This document shows positions 17,318-27,500 of a DNA stretch of 48,625 nucleotides, one piece after another. Source of the stretch: Saprospiraceae bacterium (GTDB lineage Bacteria; Bacteroidota; Bacteroidia; Chitinophagales; Saprospiraceae); contig JALZVK010000283.1 in the NCBI GenBank assembly GCA_023301005.1, forward strand, positions 1 through 48,625, in the 5' to 3' direction. Both the position numbers and the translations under genes were made by a program. The notes beneath the pieces were generated by a model. The model was not told where the DNA came from. It did no database searches and saw nothing but the letters and a program-made list of their open reading frames with translations. Numbering within the stretch: the stretch's first letter is position 1; each line of letters starts with the position of its first letter.

Positions 17318-18199
17318 TCAGTTAGCGCTTACTGTTTCTACAACATTTACAGGCATACATATCCAATCACATGCATCCATTGATGTATTACATAAATTAA
17401 TTTTCATTTCGGTCATCATATTCATACAGTTCGTCAACGTCGTAATTCTATTTGTTACATCTGGAGTTACATTATTACAACTAGTCAACCAATTCATTTC
17501 AGTTTCCATTACATTGATACAAGTATCAATATTAGTAATAGGTGAAATATTATTAGTCATACTAGTAGTTACATTATAAGTAGAAGTGCAAGCACAATAA
17601 TTAAATGTCTGATTATTAATCATATTACACCAGTTCGTTACTTCCGATGCATTGCAAACTGTAGCACATACATCTTTACAAATCCAAGCACATGCAACTG
17701 GTACAGTATTCACCGTCCAATTCTCTACTCTTGTATTAGTAGTTGTACTTGTAAATCCGTTCCAACAACACCACTCATGCATAATCGCACAAGCAACATG
17801 AACTGGAGTATACCAAGAGTTATTGATAACATTTGTATCAATACATATACAAGGTGTTACAGAATTAACACAATTATCTACTTCTTGTTGAGTGCTACAA
17901 GGAACAACATTAACAATTGTAGAAGTATTGTTATTAATTGTATTCTTTACATCACTAGCCCAGTTATTTCCATTACAAATATTATTACAAACTTGTTGGT
18001 TAGACATTCCATTGCTCATGTGGAAACGGTTAAAAGCAACTCCATTAGAAGTTCTCCATTGGAAGTTTTTTACTTTAGTTTGAAATTCTTTACTAGAAAT
18101 TACTTGCTTAAAGATTTCAATTCCTGCATCTACTTTAGCAGCTTGAGTAGTAGTGAAGCAGTTTGAATTTGTCGATGTGATGTTAAAATTTACATTCAT
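17318..18199 (-). CDS. Cys/Asn/Thr-rich protein with a degenerate HEXXH (HEWCC) metallopeptidase-like region
   Basis: Intact ORF; likely start at internal ATG 18199 (MNVNFNITSTNSNC). By eye about 23 Cys and about 50 Asn in 293 aa; 'VHVACAIMHEWCCWNGF'. Confidence 0.75.
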   Translation of the reverse strand: MNVNFNITSTNSNCFTTTQAAKVDAGIEIFKQVISSKEFQTKVKNFQWRTSNGVAFNRFHMSNGMSNQQVCNNICNGNNWASDVKNTINNNTSTIVNVVPCSTQQEVDNCVNSVTPCICIDTNVINNSWYTPVHVACAIMHEWCCWNGFTSTTTNTRVENWTVNTVPVACAWICKDVCATVCNASEVTNWCNMINNQTFNYCACTSTYNVTTSMTNNISPITNIDTCINVMETEMNWLTSCNNVTPDVTNRITTLTNCMNMMTEMKINLCNTSMDACDWICMPVNVVETVSAN

Positions 18200-18364
18200 A
18201 AGATTAAAACGATTTAAGTTAGTTTTTGAAAAAATAAAAATCTTACTCTTATCTATAATCATAGAGATAGAGAGTAATACACATCAGTAATATTGATGTG
18301 ATTAGAAATTATATACTTTAATAAAAAAAAGTTGGCTGGTTTAATATTGTTGTAGTATGCTTAT

Positions 18365-18410
18365 ATTTTTTGCTCCTTTAAGATGAGAGTAAATTAAAGG
18401 AGCAAAAAAA
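18365..18410 (-). terminator. Rho-independent terminator after the 62-aa ORF
   Basis: TTTTTTGCTCCTTTAA ... TTAAAGGAGCAAAAAAA hairpin 13 nt after the 18423 stop. Confidence 0.85.
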
Positions 18411-18422
18411 TCATTGCTAAAA

Positions 18423-18611
18423 TTATTTAATAATCTTAGCAGTCCGAAGACCTTGTTCGATACGTTTGAGTTGTTCAGGAAGTTCACGTAATTGAGCAAC
18501 AGAACCTTGGTGATATCTATTAAATGTTCCGTCTTCTCGATTAGCTTTTTCTGTAGCTGCGGTAAATTTGGAAAGTAATCCCATTAGCTTATTAAAATCA
18601 CTACTATTCAT
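18423..18611 (-). CDS. Small helical protein of unknown function (62 aa)
   Basis: MNSSDFNKLMGLLSKFTAATEKANREDGTFNRYHQGSVAQLRELPEQLKRIEQGLRTAKIIK; followed by strong terminator. Confidence 0.6.
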   Translation of the reverse strand: MNSSDFNKLMGLLSKFTAATEKANREDGTFNRYHQGSVAQLRELPEQLKRIEQGLRTAKIIK

Positions 18612-18915
18612 ATCAAGTATTTTTATGATGTTAAATAATTTACTTGAAGGGTTATTATTTTTTTAAAATAATTTACCCTCTAAATATGTAAGAGTTAAAG
18701 TTTAAGATCTGCTTACAAATCTATTTTTTGTGACATCAAAGGATGTTTAATATAATTGGAATTAAGTATTGAATTGATGCAAATATTAAGTTATAAAAGC
18801 TTATTACATTTAATCAACATATAACAAATACATTGCCACTTATTAAGATTTTATCATATTTGTATATTTTATAACTTATTGATTACAAGCATTTTAGAAA
18901 TTGAAATAATAAGTT

Positions 18916-18957
18916 CTTGGGCAAAAAAAAAGCAGCACAAAATAAGTGCTGCCCAAG
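18916..18957 (-). terminator. Terminator-like hairpin downstream of aspartate kinase
   Basis: GCAGCAC-aaaataa-GTGCTGC with an adjacent A9 (T9 on minus strand), itself enclosed by CTTGGGC/GCCCAAG. Confidence 0.6.
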
Positions 18958-19061
18958 ACAATATTTAAAAGGACGATTAAATCTTATAAAAAAGAAAAAT
19001 TAGTATATATCATTCTAATATTCCTTTCATTTCAAATTTACAATAATCCATCCTATATTTC

Positions 19062-19079
19062 ATACCCCCAAATTGGTAT
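19062..19079. promoter_or_regulatory. Candidate ATACC-N8-GGTAT inverted-repeat site
   Basis: ATACCcccaaattGGTAT; similar site at 28178-28194. Confidence 0.3.
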
Positions 19080-19117
19080 TTTTCATATAAATATAAAAAC
19101 AAATAAGAATGGAATAA

Positions 19118-20419
19118 TTATACTCTTTCCATAACTGGTACATCTTTGACAACCATTTGAATGGTTTGTCGAATACGTTCTTCCAGTAACACTATTTTAT
19201 GTTTTTTCAATTGCTCTATAACAGATTTATGATAATGTCGAACAGTGATTAATTCTAATTCTTTTTCAATAACCACATTAAACGTCTTCTTTAATTCTGC
19301 TATTAATTTTGTCAATCTTTCCTCATCCTTTTGAGTAACACATACAGAAAAACTAATCGCCATGTTTTGCATCATGTTGACTTTAGTTCGATACTTTGTA
19401 AATAACTGAAAAATAAAACTCAAGTGATGTTCCGCTACAAATGAAAAATCTTTAGTAGAAATCTGAAGCATAACTTGACTTTTTTCGACAACAACTACAG
19501 GTGGATAATGAGCGTCTACATTTGCACCTATAAAAGTTCCCTCTCCTTTTGGTTCTACAAATGACTTGACATACATCGGTATGTTTTTATTTTGAATGGG
19601 CTTAATTGTTTTTGGGTGAATGACTTTAGCTCCGTAATAAGTCATTTCAATCGCTTCTTTATAAGAGAGTCGATCTATCTTTTCAACTTTCTTAAATAAC
19701 CTTGGATCAGCAGTCAGAATCCCAGGTACATCTTTCCAAATACTCATACTCTCCGCATCCAAACAATATGAAAATATTGCTGCCGTAAAATCTGATCCTT
19801 CTCTACCTAATGTTGTTGTTGTTTTATCTTTCGCACTACCAATGAATCCTTGAGTCAATCCCATGACTCCTTTTTGTAACAATGGTTTTACATTTTTTGA
19901 AATTTTTTTTTGAGATGCCACCCAATCAATATTTCCTTCTCTATAAGTTTTATCCGTTTTTATATTTTTCCTAGCATCCACCCATTGGGTGGATATTTTT
20001 TGTTGATTTAAATATGCAGCAACAATAGTTGTCGATAATAATTCTCCAAGAGATACAATTTGATCATAAACAAAATCATACTCTTTGCTTTTGCTATTAT
20101 TAATAAATTGCTCTACCTCTCCTACCAATTTCGCAATATCTTTTTCGACTGCGGCAGTACTATTCTTTTTAAATAAGTTCGCAACTTCTTCTAAGTGTTG
20201 TTTTTCAACAGCTTTTAATAATTGAACAGACTCTTCTTTATTTTCAAAAAAAGCATGAATCACTTTCTCTAAAGCATTCGTTGTTTTTCCCATTGCAGAA
20301 ACAACTACAAACAGAGATTCCTTTTTATACATTTTTAAAATACGAACCACATTGCGAATAGCAGTAGCGTCTTTTACCGATGCGCCACCAAACTTAAATA
20401 CTTTAATATTTTTTTCCAT
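19118..20419 (-). CDS. Aspartate kinase (monofunctional)
   Basis: 'KVFKFGGASVKDATAIRNVVRIL', 'TTTLGREGSDFTAAIFSYCLDAESMSIWKDVPGILTADPR'. Confidence 0.95.
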   Translation of the reverse strand: MEKNIKVFKFGGASVKDATAIRNVVRILKMYKKESLFVVVSAMGKTTNALEKVIHAFFENKEESVQLLKAVEKQHLEEVANLFKKNSTAAVEKDIAKLVGEVEQFINNSKSKEYDFVYDQIVSLGELLSTTIVAAYLNQQKISTQWVDARKNIKTDKTYREGNIDWVASQKKISKNVKPLLQKGVMGLTQGFIGSAKDKTTTTLGREGSDFTAAIFSYCLDAESMSIWKDVPGILTADPRLFKKVEKIDRLSYKEAIEMTYYGAKVIHPKTIKPIQNKNIPMYVKSFVEPKGEGTFIGANVDAHYPPVVVVEKSQVMLQISTKDFSFVAEHHLSFIFQLFTKYRTKVNMMQNMAISFSVCVTQKDEERLTKLIAELKKTFNVVIEKELELITVRHYHKSVIEQLKKHKIVLLEERIRQTIQMVVKDVPVMERV

Positions 20420-20629
20420 AGTTTTTTCGTTTAATCCAAAAGATAACTTTTACCTAATTTTTTAAAAGGCTGCAAATATAAATGTATATTTATCCATTGC
20501 ATAAAACTTTAAGAATCGTTTTTAACAGATTTTACGAAAACCAAAAGTGACGACTTTTATTTTTATTCGTTTAAAAACTAAATCATAAGACTCTTCGAGT
20601 CATTTATTTTTTTTTTTACAAACAAAACA

Positions 20630-21247
20630 TTGACATACATGAATTATTCAAAGCAACTCTTAGCCTTAGTTTTACTTTTTTCTTTTGTAATTATTTTTAG
20701 TTGCAAAACAAAACAAACACCTTCCTCTCCAACTGCTCCTGAACCTCCAAAAACTACAAAGACAACTGTCATTAATCCTAAAAATCAAATGGAAGTTGGC
20801 GCATGTATTGATCGTTCAAAAATGAATGTAAATCAAGCTTGCCCTAAAAATTATGACCCTGTTTGTGGTTGTGATGGTAAAGTTTATTCTAACGCTTGTG
20901 AAGCGGATCGTACAGGTGTTACTAAATATTCAAAAGGTGTATGCAACGATGGTTGTGTTGATAAAACTAAAATCAATAAAGAATTTGCATGTGCTGAAGA
21001 GTATGTTCCTGTTTGTGGTTGTAATGGAAAAACTTATTCTAATCCATGTATGGCTGAAATGGCTGGTGTTCTAAAATTTGGAAAAGGAACATGTGAAGAT
21101 TGTATCGATACTAGAAAAATAAATCCTGACTTAGGTTGTCCTGAAAATTGGGATCCAATTTGTGGCTGTAATGGAAAAACTTACGGTAATGAATGTGAGG
21201 CTAAAAAAGCTGGTGTTAAGAATTGGACACCTGGGGAATGTAAATAG
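20630..21247 (+). CDS. Lipoprotein with three Kazal-type serine protease inhibitor domains
   Basis: Three repeats of C-x(n)-CP..(Y/W)DPVCGCDGKVYSNACEA..GV..(Y/W)..G.C; lipobox IIFSC. Confidence 0.92.
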   Translation: MTYMNYSKQLLALVLLFSFVIIFSCKTKQTPSSPTAPEPPKTTKTTVINPKNQMEVGACIDRSKMNVNQACPKNYDPVCGCDGKVYSNACEADRTGVTKYSKGVCNDGCVDKTKINKEFACAEEYVPVCGCNGKTYSNPCMAEMAGVLKFGKGTCEDCIDTRKINPDLGCPENWDPICGCNGKTYGNECEAKKAGVKNWTPGECK

Positions 21248-21261
21248 GTTTCGGAATTTTG

Positions 21262-21375
21262 AATGTCGAAATTTGACGAATTGGTTTGCTTGTTTTTTAT
21301 TTAAAATATAACAATACACTTACGTAGTAAGTAAAATAAGTTCATTCGTCAAAATTCTAAATTCGAATGTTCAAT
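21262..21375. repeat. TTGACGAAT...ATTCGTCA intergenic element (family T), copy A
   Basis: gaatgtcgaaatttgacgaattggtttgcttgtttt ... acaatacacttacgtagtaagtaaaataagttcattcgtcaaaattctaaattcgaatgttca. Confidence 0.75.
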
Positions 21376-21438
21376 TATTTGAATATTGTCTCTCTTACAA
21401 AGAATATAAATGTGACAAATATATTTTCACAAAAGTAG

Positions 21439-21476
21439 AAAACCCAAATCTTCATGCTGAAGATTTGGGTTTTTTA
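21439..21476. terminator. Bidirectional terminator between Kazal gene and giant T9SS gene
   Basis: AAAACCCAAATCTTC-atgct-GAAGATTTGGGTTTTTT. Confidence 0.88.
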
Positions 21477-21479
21477 TTT

Positions 21480-21554
21480 AAAAATATAACAATGCACTTA
21501 CGTAGTAATTGAGATAAGTATTTTCGTCAAAATTCGAATATTCGAATGTTCATC
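21480..21554. repeat. Family T element, half copy B
   Basis: aaaatataacaatgcacttacgtagtaattgagataagtattttcgtcaaaattcgaatattcgaatgttca. Confidence 0.75.
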
Positions 21555-24500
21555 TTACCTAATCAAAGTCGTCTCTCCTTTAAAGATTTGAGTTTGTCCA
21601 TCTTCAAATTCAGCTTCTAAATACCAAACATAAACAGCAGGATTCATTGGTTCACCTTTAAATGTTCCATCCCAACCAGCAGACATATCATTGATAGCGA
21701 AATCGGTATTTTCATAAACTAATTCTCCCCATCTGTCATATACTCTAAATACTTTGATAGTCGTTCCTTCTCGTCCATGTACCACCAATAAATCATTAAT
21801 GTTGCCAGTATTAGGAGTAAAACCAGTAGGTACTAATACCTCTCTGAATTTCTTTACAAAAATCGTAATGATATCAGAAGCAGTACATCCTCGTTCATCT
21901 GTTACGGTAACTTTAAATGAAGTTTGGGTATCTAAACTATCTATAAAATATGGCGGAGGACATACATCACATAAGGTATGTTCATTATCTCTTGGAGTCC
22001 ATTCGTAAGTAATTGCTCCCGTAGCATTAGTTACAATTGGATTTAGAGAAAATGAATTTCCAAAAATGATTGTCGTATCTAAACCTAAGTTAACTTCTAA
22101 CGACGGAGATTCAAATATTCCCATAGAAGGTAATTGAACCTCACAGCCATTGGCATCTTGAACAGTTACATTATTATATGTACCTGCGTACAATCCGATT
22201 TGAGTGGAAGAACCATTAAAATTAATTCCGTCCGTACTATACATATAAGGTTGAGTTCCGCCTACAGGGAAGAGATGAATTTGTCCATCAAATCCTTCGA
22301 AACAAATTACATCATCAGTATCGGAAGTTGCTGTAAGAGGTTGCGCAGGTTGTGCGACTGACTCCGTACTTACTGCAGTACATCCACTTGCATCGGTTAC
22401 GGTAAGTCCGTAATTACCTGCAAATAAATTTGAAGTTGTAATTGTGGTTGCTCCATTTGACCAATTGTATTGATAAGGAGTATTTCCACCTCTTACATCA
22501 GGAGTTAATGCTCCAGTATTTTCTCCGAAACAACCAACGTTGTTTATTGCAAATTCATCAATGATTAATTCGTCAGGTTCTGAAATTTGAACAGAAGTTG
22601 TCGAAGTACAACCGTTAACATCTGAAACCGTTACTATATAATTACCTTCCCCTAATCCTGTTGCCAATGCAGTTTGTTGTGAGTTTGCATTTGGACTCCA
22701 AAAATAAGTGTAAGGAGCTACTCCACCTGAACCTTCTACCCTAGCCTCTCCATCATTTCCTTCAAAACAAACTACATCATTTGATGCAGCAATCGTAGCA
22801 AATACATCTGCGGGATTTCCGATTTCGATAGAAGCTGTTGCGACACATCCTAAAGAATTGGTAACGGTAACTTCGTAAGAAGTTCCACCTTGTAGATTAG
22901 TTGCAACTGTTCCTGTTTGGTTAGCAACGCTCCATTGAATATTAAAATCAGAAATATCCCCAGGTGTTCCTCCTAATAAAATATTATCAATTGTTGCCGT
23001 TCCATCCATCGCATCATTACAAAGTGCATCAGTCTGAGAAAGCAAAACTGTAATCTCAGGTTGTTCATTCACAATCGCATTTTCAGTAAATGTACATCCG
23101 CTTTGGTCTGTTACAATTACGATATAAGTTCCTGGAGGAAGGTCTGAGGCTGAAGCTGTAGTTTGATTATTAGGATCATTCCATTCGTAAGTGTAAGGAG
23201 ATGTGCCTCCAATTGCAGTTACTGTTGCAGTTCCATCTGTATCTCCAAAACAAATAGTTACAGGTGGAGAAATAGAAGTGCTAACTCCTGTTAGTGGTTG
23301 CACAATCGTAATTGTCTCTGTGACTTCACATCCATTATCATCTGTAGCAACTACAGTATATTGACCTGCTACCAAATCACTTAGATCTTGTTGAGAAGAT
23401 GTAAATCCATTTGGACCTGTCCATACTAAAGTATAGTTACTTGAAATACCACCTGTTACTTCTAAGTCAATCGCTCCGTTACTTCCCATAAAACAATCAA
23501 CAGAGTCATCTGTATAAGATAATTGTAATTCTGCTGGTTCGTCTAATGTATAAGTTTCAACAACTACACAGTTGTTCATATCTGTAATCGTTACCGTATA
23601 AGTTCCGACTTGAAGTGTGGTTACATCTTGGAGTGTGGTATTATTACTCCAAACAAAATCATAAGGTGATACACCTCCTGTTACTTCTATATCAATTGCT
23701 CCAGAAGTACCACCGCTACAAATCACATTAGTTATCGCATCTGTAACATTAATTTCAGCAGGCTGAGTAATTTCAATTGTTTTTACTACTGTACACATAT
23801 TACCATCAGTAACAGTTACTGTATAAAAGTCAGCAGTTAATGAATTAGCTGTACTTGTAGCTTGATTGTTACCATCACTCCATGCGTAAGTATAATTGCC
23901 TGCACCACCATTAGCAGTTGCAGTTGCACTACCTCCATTTTGTCCAAAACAATTAACATCAATCCCATCCAAACTAAGAGTTAATTCAGTTGGCGTACCT
24001 ACATCAAAAGTATTTACGGCAGTACAGAAATTAGCATCAGTAACAGTTACTGTATAAGTACCTGCACTTAAACCATTAGGACCTGGAGTTGTATCTCCTT
24101 GACTCCATACATAAGCATAACTTCCTGCTCCACCTAAAGCAATTACTGTAATATCTCCATTTGTATCACCAAAACATTCAACGCCATTTCCATTAATTAA
24201 AGTAGTCAAAACTGGTGGTTCGGTTACGTCTACCACTATTGTCTCTGTACATAAATTAGCATCGGTAACAGTTACAGTATAAGTACCTGCTACTAGTCCA
24301 GTTGCAGTTGGAGTTGTTTGCCCATTAGTATCACTCCATAAATAAGTGTAACCGCTTGTACCATTTGAAGCTATGACTGTCGCAGTACCTGTATCATTTC
24401 CATTACAATCTACATTTAGCATATCGCTATCGAGTGTCAATGCATTAGGTGCTGTGATTTCTATACTATCTACGATGCTACACATATTAGCATCAGTTAC

Positions 24501-27500
24501 TGTTACATAAACCCATCCTGTAGTTAATCCTGATACTATAGGTAAATTAGGATTCACAGCCGAAGGGAACCAATTATAACTATATGCTCCAGTTCCACCT
24601 GCAACTTGTATTTCAGCCATTCCATCAAAACCACTTGCACAGTTAACTGGGTCAGCACTTATATTCCAAGTTATCTCAGGAGCGGAATCAACAACTACTT
24701 CTAATACTTCAAAACAGAAATTAGCATCGGTAATTGTTACAAAATGATTTCCCGCAGGAAGATTGTTATGAACATTTCCATTGCCTCCTGCTACACTCCA
24801 AGTGTAAGTATATCCATCAGGTTGATTTGGGTCAGGAGTACCTCCGTTAGTTGATACTTGTACTTGACCATCCATTGAATTAAAACATAAAGTAGAGTCA
24901 CTTGTATAACTCACCGCTAATGCATTTGGAGAACCAACACTTACTGTTGTAGTTGCAGTACATCCAAGTGCATCTGTTACTTCAACGGTATAAGTTCCAA
25001 CGGTCAAACCAATTGCAGTTTGCGTAGTTTGATTTCCTAAAACTTGCCAAGCATAAGTATAATCTCCCGCACCACCTGTAGGAACTACAGTTGCACTACC
25101 ATCTTGAACTCCATTACATGATGCTATTGTTGAAGTTGTATCTGATAAACTTATTGCAGTATTTTGTTCTACTACAATAGATGCGATTGCCATACATCCG
25201 TTTTCGTCAGTAACAGTTACATCAATATTTCCAGCAGGTAAGGCATTAACAATTCCATCAATTTGTCCGTCACTCCATAGATAAGTATAATCTCCAAATC
25301 CACCAACTGGAGTTGCAAATGCATTCGCAGTACTTTCTCCAAAACAAGTAACAGTATCAGCAGTTATATCAACACTTAATACATCTGGTTCCATCACTTC
25401 TACAGTATCAATTACAGTACATCCTAATGCATCTGTTATGGTTACAAAATTTTGCCCAGGTACTAAATTCAAAGCAACTGAATCTGTAGATCCAGAACTC
25501 CAAGCATAATTATAAGGTCCTGTTCCACCTATCAAAGTCGTTGTACCTTCTCCATCATTTTGACCATTACAACTAATATCATCTACCAATACATCGGCAG
25601 ACATCAATGAGTCAGGTTCACTAATTGTAAAACTTACCGAAGCTGAACAATTGACATTATCTATAACTAAAGCAGTATAATCTCCAACAGGTAGTCCTAC
25701 AAATATTCCTGTAGAATTAGTATCTCCAGGCATAGCATAAATAAATGGAGTATTCACTCCTAATCCAGTTATTAATACAGAACCATTACTATCTCCAAAA
25801 CATGAATTGTTGACTATATCAGTTACACTTCCAGCAGGTGCAGGACAATCAGGAGTCATACACATAGCTGTTCCTATTTCTCCATTACAATCTGCTACAC
25901 CCTGCACTTGAATCGTGACCAATTGATTTAATGATAAACCTGAAACAGTATGTTCCAATACTCCATTGGCAGGAATCCAACCTTGACCATCAATATTTAC
26001 TTGATAACCACCTGTTGCGCCTCCTATATCATTCCATATAAATGTTATACTATTACTATTGATTGTTCCACAATCTACCATAGGTGCGGGTAAAATATCA
26101 TCAACAGTTATCGTAATGGAATCTTGAGTTGAACAACCATAAGTATCTGTTATGGTCAAAGTATAAGTAGTGGTCACATCAGGTTGCGCCCAAGGGTCAG
26201 GACATTCTGTACAACTTAAACCTGCTGCGGGCGACCAACTATATGATAATTGATAAAGTGGTTCAAAGCATATTGACCATTTATGTAAAGCTCCATTAAT
26301 AGTAAAAGACTGGTCATCAAAAACAAATAATTGCCATATTCCATTAGTTGGACCACCATATAAATCAGTAAAGGTTCCTTCTGGCATAAAAGTATTTGTA
26401 AAAGGTGCAGCAGAAGCAGGTGCTTGATTATTAGGGCCTACATTAATTGGATTCGTTGATGTAGGAGTAAAACAAGTGTTTATATAATCATTTCCATTGG
26501 CTCCATTATCAGTAGTCAGCTCTATAAACTTACCATCGGGTGAATATAAAAATATATCCAAATCATCAGTCCAGCTATGGGTTAAGGAATCAATACAAAC
26601 TGATTTTATAACATTCTCTTGCAATGTTAAAGGAAAAACGCCTCCTACATCTATTGGTGCAAAAGTAGGATCATTGAATTGAGGAGGTTGAATAATATAT
26701 GTATTTGTATCTGAAAATGTAGGTGGTATAGGTAAGACCACATTTAAAGTTCCATCTACATATACCGAATCTCCATTACATATTGTAGTATCGGGCGGAA
26801 GATCTAATGTAGGTAAATCAGGATCTCGGAAGTATACCCAAAAAGTATCTCGAGTACAAGGGTCAATCTGAACATCTATTCCTAAAGAATCTAATGGTTC
26901 AGAAACTCCATCATCAATACTTATGATTGGAAAACAAACTGAACTGTCTCCTTGTGCAATCATTAAGTCCATTGGAATTGGCTCGAAGTCAACTCCATTA
27001 ATTGCAGATCCAATAAATGAATAATCTAATGGTATATCTGACTCAGCAGGACTTGGTATTTCAAAACAAAGTTCTCCATTTGCACAACCTTCTACCAATG
27101 TTCCATCCAAACTTAATGTTTGAGCAGTTACTTCCAATTTACCAGTTCCAAAACTTTTTGCTTCCAAAAATACAGCGGTATCGAAGATACCATCACCTGC
27201 ATCAGCTATAGCTAATTTAATTGTATAAGTTTCACAAGGAATTACAATTGCTTGAGCGGTAAAAGCATCTAGATATGCATCATATTGTAAAGTATTACTA
27301 TTAGAATTATCATTATAATATTGTCCGTAATCAAAATTACATCCACCTCCTGGATTTACTCCTTGATTATTTACATTATTGATAGTTACTGGATTGGTAG
27401 TAAAAGTAAGCCCTGAAGGATCTGCTGGGTCAGGAATTAATGCAATATTTTCAGCTGTATAATCTCCTCCATTAGGATTTGGGCCCGAAATAAAAAATCC

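Noticed and set aside
17777-18166. 129-aa plus-strand ORF
   Set aside because: Fully antisense to the Cys/Asn-rich CDS; low-complexity reading of its complement.
17318-18199. Diversity-generating retroelement target because of the Asn-rich composition
   Set aside because: Bias is spread along the whole protein, there is no template-repeat copy and no reverse transcriptase.
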